Source: Toxonevra muliebris (lineage: Eukaryota; Arthropoda; Insecta; Diptera; Pallopteridae). Taken from it: a stretch of 64,000 nt of DNA. Where the stretch lies: the NCBI GenBank assembly GCA_963691655.1, contig OY829328.1, forward strand, positions 7,158,204 through 7,222,203, in the 5' to 3' direction. Positions 1 to 12,200 of this stretch are shown piece after piece; the stretch's first letter is position 1; each line of letters starts with the position of its first letter. A program made the translations under genes and the position numbers. The notes under the pieces were generated by a model. The model saw nothing but the letters and a program-made list of their open reading frames with translations. It was not told the DNA's origin and searched no databases.

Positions 1-903
1 AGCACCAGTAAAATAAGCAAAAAAGAATTAGCTAACAGTGATTTCTGCTTTGTTTTCTTTGTATTTTTTCACAATTTTTAGTATAATGTTAGTAATAAAT
101 CATAAAAATATAAAAAAAAAAAAAAAATGTCAAATTAGTGTTGGTAAATAGATGAAGTAGGAAAGAGAAAAGAACTATAGCTCTAAAACTCAGAAGTAAA
201 CAAAATATTTTGTAGTTAATTTCTTTGCTTTTTTTCATATTTTTCTGCGATTTGTTCTAGCGTATTTTTAGAAGAATTAACGGCATTTGAGTAAACAGAA
301 TGATAAATTAATTAAGCAAATTCTTTTAGTATTTATTAAATTTTTTGAACACTTTTTTGTTGTTTGCAATTTGTGCGTTTAATTAGTTACAAAAAAAAGG
401 AAGGAAATATATTAAAAAAATGTGTGAATTAAACTCTTGAAATTTATTAAACAAGGAAATGAGCAAAGTTATTGCGATTATAAAAAAATTATTTAATACA
501 AAACTTGCATAATTAATGTGGGAAGTTTCCTAATAGGAAGTTTATAAATTTAAGTTTAGAATCATTTTGCGTTTATACACATAGAGGCACATTTTTTAAT
601 CACATTTTGTTGAGCGCAGTTTATGAACAAAATAAATAGTAAGATTGTGTTGCTTGAAGGCGTTTCTAATATTGCTGTGAGTGATAGGATAGAAGAGGGG
701 AGAAGGGAAAGGAATGGAAATCATGATAATCTTTGAGAGGATGTTAAGAAAAACGCAATGGAAAATATTTATTAAAAAAAATTTACCTTAAATTGAATGT
801 TTTAAAAAACATATTTTGGATTATACTTTAATTGATATATTAAGTAAATTGCTGGAAAGTACATATGCGGACTTTAATCAATTTAATTTTTTATTTAAAC
901 CTA
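1..903. other. AT-rich noncoding stretch
   Basis: No ORF with coding character, RNA gene or repeat was recognised. The stretch holds A and T homopolymer runs only and ends at the TAA duplication of the foldback element that follows. Confidence 0.5.
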
Positions 904-906
904 TAA

Positions 907-1672
907 CACTGTTCAACAGCCAAAAATGAGCAGAGACGGGACAAGTGTACTTAGGGTAATGGGGGGGTCGCTGAGTCCGAATCAGTGGTCCGTTTTGCTC
1001 TGCTACGTCACAATGTTTTGTTATTGTCATCAAACTTTTTAAAATAGAAAAAAAAAACAAAAAAATTAAAAATGCAGTTCATATTTTTTTTCACCAAAAC
1101 ATCCATTTTTACAAAAAAAAAAATTTTCGATTTTTTTTACTTTTTAACTTTAAATTTTTTTTTTTTTAATTAATTTATGTTTTCGTAATTCTTTTCATCC
1201 TCGTTATCATCGTTTACTTTTATCTCGTTGTTAGCTTAACCGATACGATGTACGATATGTATAAAGGGTTTAAAGCTCATTTTTTTTTTGAACCTGGCTC
1301 AGGAACGGCTCAGCGACTAGGTGCCATATGGCACCGTTGGGCATTACTGGGTTAAGCTAATAACGAGATAAAAGTAAACGATGATAACTAGGATGAACAA
1401 AATTATGAAAAAATAAATTATTTTAAAAAAAAATTTTCAAGTTTAAAAATAAAAAAAATCGAAAATTTTTTTTTTGTAAAAATGGATGTTTTGATGAAAA
1501 AAATATGAACTGCATTTTTAATATTTTTGGTTTTTTCAATTTTAAAAACTTTGATGTCAATAAAAAAAAATTGTGACGTAGCAGAGCAAAACGAACCACG
1601 GATTCGCACTCAACGACCCCCCCATTGTCCCGTCTCTGCTCGTTTTCAAAACTTTCCATTTGTAGAACAGTG
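907..1672. mobile_element. Foldback (long inverted repeat) DNA transposon, CAC-ended, TAA target duplication
   Basis: The left arm (about 907-1241) and right arm (about 1350-1672) are imperfect reverse complements over roughly 330 bp, with a loop of about 108 bp. The outer ends read CACTGTTC and GAACAGTG. Both are flanked by TAA (904-906 and 1673-1675), a probable 3-bp target-site duplication. Both arms carry the GAGCAGAGACGGGACA-like block and a block ending in GGTTAAGC at the loop. The loop holds a perfect 16-bp palindrome (GGTGCCATATGGCACC, 1320-1335). No transposase is encoded, and the short ORFs in the arms are A/T-run translations. CACTR-type ends with a 3-bp duplication recall CACTA/Chapaev-like (CMC) transposons, but that assignment is inference. 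Confidence 0.85.
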
Positions 1673-1675
1673 TAA

Positions 1676-3984
1676 TCACTACTTATACCCTTTCATGGTA
1701 GAAGATAGCGATTTGTTAAACCATTGACAATAACTATTCTAGTTTCCGGGGTATTCTGGTATAAAAGCTCACGTAACCTAACAACTACTTAGCATCGAAA
1801 TAAAAAAAAAAAAATTAAAAAAAAATTGCATTTATTTAAAAAATTTTAAATAAAATGACCAGGAGGCGGATTATAAGGAATTCTGTTTTTTTCTGCAAAA
1901 TCCTACATGATGGCTGATAAAATATATAAACATTTCAAGCTCCCCTGATTCCAAATATATAAATTTTATTTTGCTTTTTTCAAAAATTTTGTCTTTCTTC
2001 GAATTTTTGCGCCTTTTTTTTGCTTCGTTTGCCGTGAAAAAAAAGATGGAAACATTAAGACGGTAAATTTAAAAAAAGAAGGTGCAAATGAAAACTTCTC
2101 GTGTTGCTGGAAAAAACCACTGGAGAACTAGATGTGATGGAGAAAAACTGAGGACGCAATCGTGATTAGCGATCTTAAATTACTATAAAGACGTTGGAAA
2201 ATCTCGGGCATAAAATTTTTGTTGCACTGTGTTTCGATTACATTTTATTTCGATGACTCTCTGTGAGTTATAAAAGTAAACACAGCAAGCAAATAAATTG
2301 TAGCAAACCCATTTTCTTTAATGAAATAAAACAAAAACAAAAACTGAATGTGAAAATTACAAAAGCAAATTGACACAAAGAAAATAAATTTGCTAACAAA
2401 ATGAATTTCACACCTCCATACAGCAAATTTCAATGTGATATGCATATGAATAATGAGATAATCTTTGAGCAAAGTGTACCAAAATTAAAAGGCAGATTTT
2501 TAATGCAGGTATTGAGATTGCAAAATTAAAAAAAAAAAAAAAAAAAGAAAACAAAAGCAAAATTGCCAATCTTTTTAATAAAAAAAACTGTGGTACTCTA
2601 CTCCCACTCATATATATATAACAAATTTGTTTAATACACATAGTTGCATATCAAATCTTTAAACAAACGCTAGGGTGTGGTAATTGAATAAATATTGTAA
2701 ATTTTAATTAATACTCTGTAAAATATAAAACTCAATATAAAAATCTCGATAAGACAAATAATATAATTTTAATAGTATTTTCATTGCAATTTAATAGTTT
2801 TTCCTATTAATATTAGTTATTGCGAAAACGTTTATATGAAGAATGCAAATGCTATTAATCTCAGTAAAAAAAAAATTGTTAATTCTAATTAATATCTATG
2901 CTATTGTATAAGTAAACATACTATTGAATAATTTGTGGGACATTTTTTTCAGCTAAGAGGAATTGCTTATTTTTATATGTCATCAGCGAGAACTACTTTG
3001 ATTTCTAATTTTTCTTTAGAAAGCGGTTAGTTATACATAAACATATATTTTATCATTATCAACAAAATGCAAACTGTCAAAAGTAATCGAAATGGAATAA
3101 CATTTGCTCCACTTAAAATACACACATACACAAACAAGTGACAGACAAACAGATTGAAATGATGTGTAAATTGGTGCAGAATGTATCTATATATGTATCT
3201 ATGTATCTTTAGTACCGCGTGTAGTCTCACTTTATATATATTTGGCCCCTCCGTGTTAATGTAAAGTGCGCATGTAAAATGCAATGCAATCTGACATCAA
3301 AGAAGATAAAAATGAAGAATTATGTTGGTGCATCAGCAAATAATTGCAAATGAAGAACATAAAGTATCAAGCAAACAACAAAAAATAAAAAAAAGAAGAG
3401 CATAAATATTCAAATAATATAGTCACATAGACATAGTCTGATATACAGCGTAAAAGCAAGTAACAGCCTACAAATAAATATGCATTAAAAAAAAAATAAA
3501 AAAAAAACAATTGCAGCTGTATGTAAAGATTCGCATGAAAATTTAAAATTATATTTTTCTTCTACTTTTAGAAAAAGAAATCCCTCCTGTTGTTTGTCTG
3601 TCTGTGCCTTTCAACTTGTACCTAACATTCATTGCAAAGGTGATGCTAAAAGCACCACGTATTTTATAGATACATTTATGTACATGTGCGTCAAGATTAA
3701 GAAAATGATTGCTAGCTGTTTTTGTTATTCTGTTGTTGTAAGTTGATTAGATTTTTTTTTCAATATACATGATTTTTTAAGAATTATGTATACACATTCC
3801 TTCATGCATACCTACAAATATTTTCTTTTAGAATAATAAGTTTTGGCTTCATTTTTATCATTGTTTTATTACATCAAAAACAAAAAAGCATAACTTGCTC
3901 TAAATGCAATTGTTTAATGGATTTTCACCGCTTCTAAAGATTTATTGAATCATAAATCTAAAATGCTTTATAGTAAGTAGTAGT
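1676..3984. other. AT-rich noncoding stretch
   Basis: No gene is supported. It contains A-runs, short TA/CA microsatellite-like tracts and scattered stop codons in all frames. The short minus-strand ORFs around 2245-2641 and 3027-3284 are translations of A/T-rich DNA and have no recognisable domain. Confidence 0.45.
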
Positions 3985-4655
3985 TGAATATCCCAGTGGG
4001 AAACTCAGTCAACGAGGACCCAAGGATAGAACCAGTAGAAGAGAGTAGAGAAACAGGAAAGTTATGTGGGGATAAATGGGAAGAAGAAAGCTCTTGGGTC
4101 TCTCAACCTCGAACTTCTTTGTTTCACTGATGAACCTTAGAAGCTCAGGAAGAGGAAGAGTATGGACATTATTCATACTTAAGACATCACTACCCAACAG
4201 CCTTAATCTGATTCTCGCGAACGCCGGACAGCTACAAAGATAATGCTCCGTAGTATCGTCGTCCTCAAGACACGATTGGCAAATTGGATTGGCGATGACG
4301 CCCATGTTAGTCGTATGATGACCACATGTGTTGTGCCCCGTGATGACACCCACCAGTAATCTCGGGTCGTTTCTTCTCAGTTTGAGAAGAAATTTCGCTG
4401 ATTTCCTGTTAGGTTGTCTCATGAAGCACTTTGCGGTTCTGCAGGAGCCAATCTCGGACCATATTTCTCTATGAATAGAACTCACGAAATCGTTGGTCCA
4501 ACGTATGATCTCCCCAAAACTTACGCCAAGAAAGGGTTCCGGACCCCTTCATTAGCTAGTTTATCAGCTACTTAGTTCATTCCCTGCAATACACCAGTGT
4601 CCTGGAACCCATATAAGGCATAACTTGTTGTGTTTTGCAACACTATTTAGTTTTG
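3985..4655 (-). pseudogene. Non-LTR retrotransposon fragment A: RNase H end and C-terminal tail, decayed
   Basis: Read on the minus strand, the fragment begins with a sequence translating as KLNSVAKHNKLCLIWVPGH, which matches the end of an insect non-LTR RNase H domain (WVPGHxGIxGNExADxLA). The GNE and ADKLANEG parts follow but in shifted frames with stops. An open stretch (4009-4485) then gives the C-terminal tail, with GVITGHNTCGHH and a Cys/His cluster CQSCLEDDDTTEHYLCSC typical of elements with a C-terminal RNase H (I, LOA, R1-like groups). No reverse transcriptase or endonuclease is attached, so this is a 5'-truncated dead copy. The 3' end is estimated near 3985, just beyond the stop, with no clear poly(A) tail. 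Confidence 0.8.
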
Positions 4656-4739
4656 CCTTGTATTGTATTGTATTATAGAGGTTTCTGTCGTTGTACCGCG
4701 ACCTATAAGATCTATTGTACGTCCCTCTTTTCTTTCTAG

Positions 4740-5790
4740 TCTAATCTGCCTAGAGTACCTCATCCAGTCCAGCCTCCCTCAAGAATTTGAGTATTGCGCC
4801 CTGATCTATGGATGCCAGTTCGGTACTGGGTACTTGGTGCATGCCCAGACATTTCCTTCTTTTGTGGATCAGTGCTCCACATTGAGCTAAAATATGTTCT
4901 GATGATTCGTCTTCCTCATTACAAAACCTACAAATTGAGCTTTGCTCAACCCCTATCTTGCAAAGGTGTTCTCTGAGCCCGCAATGCCCAGTCAGAATAC
5001 CAGCTAATATGCGCAAACTGTTTTTGTTGAGACCAATGCAGAATGCGTATCTACTCTTGTTATAATTACCTAAAAGCGCTTTGGATTGCCTCAGTCCCGT
5101 AAGATTGGTAAAGAGTTCTTGCCTCTTGTTCCTCTCTTCTTGCCTGAGTAATTCCCTGATTACGCTATCTCCTATTCCACAGAAGGGTTCAGGTCCCACG
5201 AAAGTGGTTGCTGCCCCCTTTCTTGCAAGCTCGTCTGCCTGCTCATTACCCTCAATTCCTGCGTGTCCAGGGACCCAACATAGAGCGACTTTGTTGTTAT
5301 TGCCCAGTTGATTGAGCTTGCTCAAACAGTCCCACACCAACTTAGAGGTGATAGTTTTGCCTTACACTCGGTGACCAATTTTGAGGAGCTGACAGGGTTA
5401 GCAAGAGCCTTCAGTGCAGCTTGGCTATCACTGCAGATACCTATGCACTTCCCATGCCACCTCTTCTCAATTATCCAGCTCACCACGTCTAGGATAGCGA
5501 AAACCTCCGTTAGGAAGATTGACGCCACCTGTCCAGTGGAAAAAGAGTACTTGGTCTCATCGTCCGAGTACCAACCGGATCCAGTACCGTTTGAGGTTTT
5601 GAATCCGTTGACAAATACCCCGGAGTACGACCTCTATGCTTAACCAGGTTTCGGGAACCTGACATCATATCTTCTTCCGAACGGGCATCAAGAACAGTGT
5701 GCACTGTACTGACAACAGGCCCTATATCCGCCTCGACATGCCAGACTCCATTTAACCGGAGTCTGTAGGTATAAGTTATAATTAAGTTAT
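4740..5790 (-). pseudogene. Non-LTR retrotransposon fragment B: RNase H and C-terminal tail, frameshifted
   Basis: The minus strand encodes an RNase H domain in at least two frames. The 5' part (about 5530-5630) reads GVFVNGFKTSNGTGSGWYSD, corresponding to the first catalytic-Asp strand. The next segment (5322-5528) contains CSDSQAALKAL, carrying the later active-site Asp. After a one-base shift near 5340, the segment 4750-5340 gives WVPGHAGIEGNEQADELAR followed by a C-terminal tail with ILTGHCGLREH and a cluster CRFCNEEDESSEHILAQC. The first catalytic Asp appears as Asn and the usual DGS is NGF. With the frameshifts, the copy is inactive. It is related to, but clearly diverged from, the same-strand fragment immediately downstream (lower coordinates). 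Confidence 0.85.
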
Positions 5791-5792
5791 GT

Positions 5793-6035
5793 AGGGAGCA
5801 TTTCACTCAGCTGCTAAATGACAAAGACATCAATAATCCCGTCACTGGTAAAAACCCAATCACAGCCGGTGCTGATGTACCACCACTCGACTATTACGAG
5901 GTCTTAACATCCAGCGTTCGACTAAAGAACAATAAGGTTGCGGGTGCCGATGGCCTGCCTACAAAGCCGTTAAAAACCGGAGGCGAAGAGCTTACAAAAT
6001 GGGTCATGTTGAGTACATGGAAGAAAACGCCCTGA
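5793..6035 (+). pseudogene. Non-LTR retrotransposon fragment C: N-terminal part of a reverse transcriptase
   Basis: The plus-strand frame from 5793 is open for 80 codons to a TGA at 6033-6035. It contains REHFTQLLND, then LTSSVRLKNNKVAGADGLP, then LKTGGEEL. This order (HF..LLN, a leucine-rich helix, KNNKAAGxDGLPAELFKxGGEEL) is the typical entry into the reverse transcriptase domain of many insect non-LTR elements. The catalytic YADD region is absent, and the coding match fades into stops after 6035. It lies 5'-end to 5'-end with the minus-strand RNase H fragment, so the two are not one collinear copy. Confidence 0.8.
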
Positions 6036-6239
6036 CTGGAAAAGTATTTTATTCTAGCCACTGTGTCGCAAAAGATGACCACCTAATCTCCATTAGATAC
6101 CGAAGGACTGCATTTGGTCTTACCAACTGCCGCTAGCGCGCTCATATATGAGCGTATTTAATCGGCGAAACCTTGCCTTTAGTCCTATATTCATTCATGA
6201 CTGACGCAAAGTTTTTGGTTATACAAGGTCAAACAATTT

Positions 6240-9200
6240 TTTGTTTTTACACATATTAACCTTTCACCCTCCCTCTATACCCCTCTTTTCGGGGCTTACC
6301 AGTACAAATATCTCAAAAACTATTGAGTTAGATGGGTCAGGGGTAATTTTGATGTTCGGCGCTTATTTTACTTTTTATGAAGAATATTTATTCTGAAAAA
6401 TAAAAATAAAAGTGTATAACTTTTTATGACGACCAATTTTGTCTCAGTGTTCAAAGTTGTAGGACTTCAAAATAATTGTTCTTACTCATCGATTCCAATC
6501 AGCACACCACCCCATAAAAAATGATGACGTTAGCAGTTTATGTATTTCTTTGAAGCAATTGATTAGTGTTCTCTTTTTATAAATCCTCAATTCATTGTCA
6601 TGGGAATCAATGAATTCGAATGCTTTGATAGCATTGAAACCGGTGTAAAATAAAAAGAGAATCATGCCATTATAATATACAATTATGGATGGATTGGTCG
6701 GTTAAAGTGGCAATTAGCGCTTGTGCACCGTTTTGTTACCACCTCCTCAGTTGATTGTTGGTGTAGGTGCTTTTTTTAGCCTTGCAAGAGGATTATATCC
6801 ACCCAGATAGGTTAAAGAAGTTTGATAATTCATTCGCGCATATTTCAGATAGTTCACCGAGGTTTCTGAAGTATAGGATGCCTAAGATTTTCATCCTGAT
6901 TTGTTCCAAAGCAGAGAAAATGAAGTATAATTTATTTTTCGTTTGGGTATTTACTTATTGAGCTCTGATAGTAGCTGTGTTGAGCTGGATTCCCATTTTG
7001 ACCGCTTTCTCACCAGTAGACCCGAATCAATATTGAGCTATCTTTTCCATTTTTGTTGATAAGTTGTAATGATCTTCTTCAATTGTAGTTTGACTATAAT
7101 TTTCTACTGGTCTCGCAGTTTATCAGCCTGTTCCATATACAATTGAGTCTTTTCATTAGTCCTAATGAAATATCTTTCCACTGGGCTGCATTCATATGTA
7201 TTCATATCATTTCAAGTTGCATTTGCGTGTTTAGCAAAAATAAAAGAAGTTAATTTATCATAATAAATTTAAGATTAGAATCCATACATACATATTTTTT
7301 AATTTTTTTTTTTTTAATTTTTACAATGAAAAGCTTAAGCTGTACTCATACTTAAGAAAATACTTACAATTGCGTTTAGAATTTGAAAGCAGGCAAATTT
7401 TCTATAATAAATGAATCACTAAATTTATGTAAGCATGTATGTAGATAGTGATGGGAAAAACTGGTGTTTATAGTCACTGTTACTACTTAATTGTACATTA
7501 TTATTCTACACACACCAAGCTTTCAAACTACTGTAGAAAGTTACTGAATTCCGAGCTCATTGAGTTGCTGGTGAGACCTTTCTCCTACAACATTATGGTC
7601 AAAATAAACTTAGCCTCTTGGAAACAGAGCAGAGTTAGAAAAAGAAAAGAAAAAAAAGATAACACACATTCACTGTGAAGATTTTCCTCTAGGTCTTTTA
7701 GAAAATATTCGAAACACTTCTGGCAACAGCATTTTGGTATTTACTTTGATAGCTGAAGTCATAGGTATACTAATTTATGGCATGATGTTTCTCTACACAA
7801 TAGTAAATTTTTTATTTTCTATAAATTTAAGCATATTTTTGAATATCTATGTAATAAAAATTGCACTAAAAAAAAAAAAAAAAATAAAAAAGCCCTAAAT
7901 ATTATTGCTCTATAAAACTCACATTTAAATAACAATAGAATAAGCCTTGAAACATTTAGTTTAACCATTTATTATTTATAACTATGTCATGTGTGGCTAT
8001 AATCAAAACATTTTTATCACATTTGATTAAACATGATGATGTGCTCAAAAAATATACACACATACATACATACATACAATAATAATCGTAAGAAATTTTA
8101 ACAAGTTAATCCACTGCTGCTCAAATGACATCCTATGTGTCTGGCAGTGATTGCCAGCAGCTACTGCTTTGTGGTGATGAACCAAGTTAGTGTGTTAAGT
8201 TAAGCATCTCTATATGCATGCAGCAACAACAATAAAAAAAGTGTTATGAGGAAACGGTTAAAATTGTTTTTTGAAGCGCGTTGCCTGTTTGCTTTTGTAT
8301 CTCGTTGATACTTATACTTATACACTATTCATGGAGATACATAAATTTGATTGTTTATTGTTTTGCATTCATATGATAATAAGTATGGCAATATTTTGTT
8401 ATTTAATAGTTAGACATTTACTGTTAGTGTCTGCAGTGTTTACCCATTGAGAGTATTGAGTCATTGAAATATTAAAAAATATAAATTATTGTGTTTCGCT
8501 GTAAGTTTTTTCAATCTGTATACATCCCACCAAACGTTAGGATTCCTGAAAGGTTCCCATAGGACTTCTATTTAGAACGGAGTTCGAAATAGGAGTTCTA
8601 AATAGGCTCGTTAAGTATTAGGTGGGTTCTTTCCTATGAACTTGGGCAGCTATTTAAGAGTGTTATATCGGAGGGTTGTAGGACTCTTATATAACTCTTA
8701 AATGTTTTGTATTTAAGACGATTTTCAGATATTTTTCCCCTTAAATATAAGCAAAAACGGTCTTTTATTGGACTCCTAAATATGTGTACTTCAGGTCTTT
8801 TATAATGCCCCTAAATCGGAGGAGTATGGAACTCTCACTTAGCTCTTAAATATGTGTGATTTCGGAGAGCATTTCAAAAATATTTTTATATTGGTTTTGT
8901 TTGAATAAAATTTAAATTATGGAAGATTAATTAAAAAATGCAAGTATTTGATTCCCATCTCCTGCTATTTGTAATAATTTTCCCGATTTCGGAGTAAATT
9001 TGTTCGCTTAGCACTTAAGATGTATTTACTACCTCAGCCTATAATTGTCCAGTTTTGAATTTCTCGTCAATGCATTTAATCATCCACGCACTAAGCTCAA
9101 CCAAATGACCATAATGGTGAATTGATGTTTCTATAAAAAATTAAGTTAGCGCACGGCCAAACTAAGCACTCTTAAAATTCCTTAGTGGGATACAATAAAA

Positions 9201-12200
9201 TATTCACATATAGGTCATATACCTATAAGTATTAAAAAAAATACACATACATTTGTATATATGTAGCGGCTTAGCTCCCTCTTGCGATCAATTCTTCATT
9301 TTGCCAATGGATGTTCTTTGAGGTTAAAAGGTTGACAAATTATGGAAATTGGAAAAGAGTATTTTTTCTTTCAAGAGTAAGCTTGGTATATTCGGTACCT
9401 GTGATAGAATTCTATAGGTTTGCCAATTCAGTGAGTTTCTCTGAATCGGATTGCAAGACATGATTTAACACGTTAAAGAGCGATAGAGTTGATTGGATCC
9501 TTTTTCCATAGCATGCCATGCGTTTGAGTCTCCACACCAGCGTGGCCGTTATGAGACTAAAGTTGCAATTTGCAACCTTTTTGACTGCTTGGAGACTTGA
9601 CACGGCTCTTCGAAAATTCCCAAAATTTAAGACTTTTTTAAGAATCCTTGCAAATTTTGAGACTTTTTTTTTTTGCAAAAAGTGTGAAATTCATATGAAA
9701 TTATATAAAAAATCTATTGCCTTTATATTACATTTTAGTTGCAACACTGTCGTTTTATAAGATTTTTTATAAACTTGTTGATATTTTCAAATTTGCCACA
9801 CTAACTTACGGAAATTTGGAAACTTTGGGCAATTAAAAGTTCACAAAAGATAGATACTGAAAAATACTAGGCTTCTGCATACTCGAGAAAAGGCGATTTT
9901 TAGAGATTTTGTTTTTAAATGGAATGGTAATCGCTAGAGCTGAAATATTTTGGGAATCATCGTAAAATAAACCGAGGATCATTTTAGGAGGTGTACAACA
10001 ACTTTTGTTCGTGAGGCACCTTAATGCACTTGGGATAATTTTTTTTTTTACATTAAATATATTAATAAATTTTTTTGTATATGCAAACTACTGTGAAATA
10101 AAATAAGCGTTCCTTTTATTAAAAAAAAAAACAAAATGGGATGAGACTTTTTTACTCTCAGTGACACATTTTTTTGCAACTTTTTGAAATTTATCAACGG
10201 CCACGCTGCTCCACACAATCTCATCTTTTCCAGAAGTGATTTGCGACAGTATATCTTTTATTATTAACCCATCAGCAGCCTGCTTCAGTTCCCGATAATA
10301 GCGGACTCAAGGAGAAAGAAGAGCCTGAAGTCCGCTCATTGAGATTTTTAAATAAAGAAATAATTTCAATGATTTCTTCAAAAATGCACTGCGAAAAATT
10401 TCGGCAGGGCAGATATCTGGTAGTTCTAATTCAAAAAAGGAGGGCAAGGGGAAGAGTAAGAAGAACGGAACTTTTTCAAATAATGAAGAACATTTAAATA
10501 CATTTTCTAATCTCAGCCCAACTCAATGAAAATTTCTGAATCTGCTTTCATGCTCTAGTATGCTCTGCTCCCCAGTATCCAGATTGGATGAACATCTCTT
10601 GAAGAAACGTTTTACATATGTGTAGTTAAGCTCTATTTTAGAAGTTTCAAACTAAATCCACTTCAAATCTTAATATGAAAATTTCAATTCCCATCGTCAC
10701 ATCTAGTTCAAGAATGTCCTTAAGATAGAGCTGAAAGTAAAATACATACATATTTATAGTGGTTTATGATAAAATAGGAAAATAAATTAATTAAAATGTA
10801 TGGTGAAAATCCGAAATTTTGCGGAAAGCATAAGCATAAACTTAGCATCTACATAATATAAAATTTCCGAATGTTCTTTCGATTTTCTATGTACAATACT
10901 TTTTTAAATGTTTATCACTCCAAAAACTTTTTTGTGTTGTTTCCTAATTTTTAAACTGTCATTTCATGTCATGTCATTTTGCGCATATTCATCGATTTGA
11001 TTTTTCTCTCTGTGAGCTTAAAATAGAAATTAATTTTCCACTCTCTCATATAAGCCCAAAAGCCGGGCTTGCCTAAGAATTGTTAACTGATAATTTGTAC
11101 AATATGTACTTACAAAATTACTACTTTTATTTTAACTGAAAGAATAATTTTCTTTTAAAATTTTTTATTTGTATTACCCTGTTTTTCAATAGCTCGTATA
11201 TGTACTAATAAAAAATTAAATGTGGATTATATAAAATACACACAAGCATTCATGCTATCGCAGTTCATCAAGTTGGCTTTTACGAGGCTTTTAAAATTTG
11301 AAAATGTGTGTTTTCATAACATGCTATCTCGCTTATTCTTATAGGAAGTTTAATAGCTTTTTTAGTATGTGTGGTTCCATAAAAAGTAGCAGCATACCAA
11401 TTTTCTACTACTATGTATGATTTTATATAGAATTTAAAAGCTGGCTTTCAGTTTTTGTTTGGCATTTGGAAAGTATTTACTCCATTTTCCTTTACTCCTA
11501 TTTTTTTGCGCCATTAGTTTTTAGCAGTGTTTCGAACCGGTTAAATTTTGGTTCGTCTTCAGGTTCAAGCAAAAAATAACAGTGTGTTCCGGTTTAGGTT
11601 CAAATAAAAATGAAGCAAAACAAAGTTTTTCAAATAATAGTTTTACTTATTTACATCCATACATTAAGATACTTTACAATTTGGATTTTTTCATTCCGTT
11701 GACATTTTCTTATATTTGATAATTTGCAGTTTTATTAATAAGTTTTATATTAAGAGAAATTATCGTTTAGTTTAAAATATAGTATATCACTCAACGATTT
11801 GTTTTTCAAATGATACCTTTGCGAAACCTATATCAATTTAAGTCCAAAAATGCCCTTTCTACGTTCACCTCCTGAATTTATATGCTCATTTTGTATTTTT
11901 AATGTTAATATTTTAGCGCGTCTAAAAACATTGGTAAAGTCCAAACAGAGCTTCCACATTCCTTCTTCAATGCTTCAATCGGGATCTAGAGTATTCCATC
12001 CTTATTTTCAATTTTAGCCTTTTTGGTTTGGTAAAAAAAAAATGCACTGGGCTTGCCTCATCGGTAAATGCTAGGCACGCCACTGCTAATGACCATGCGC
12101 GAAGAACGTAGTAAACTTTGATTTTCAAATTTAATTGCTACAATTGAAACAATTTTAATCGTTCCTAAAAGTTTCCTATGGAGGTGCAAATACCAATGCA

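Noticed and set aside
5308..5643. Plus-strand ORF of 111 codons
   Set aside because: It is the antisense of the minus-strand RNase H fragment, whose motifs explain the open frame.
9412..9760. Overlapping ORFs of 80-88 codons on both strands
   Set aside because: No domain, no splice or start context, and T-run-derived residues.
12060..12093. hAT terminus (inverted reading CAGTGGCGTGCC) near 12090
   Set aside because: A plausible right end, but no left partner or 8-bp duplication (CTAATGAC expected) was found upstream.
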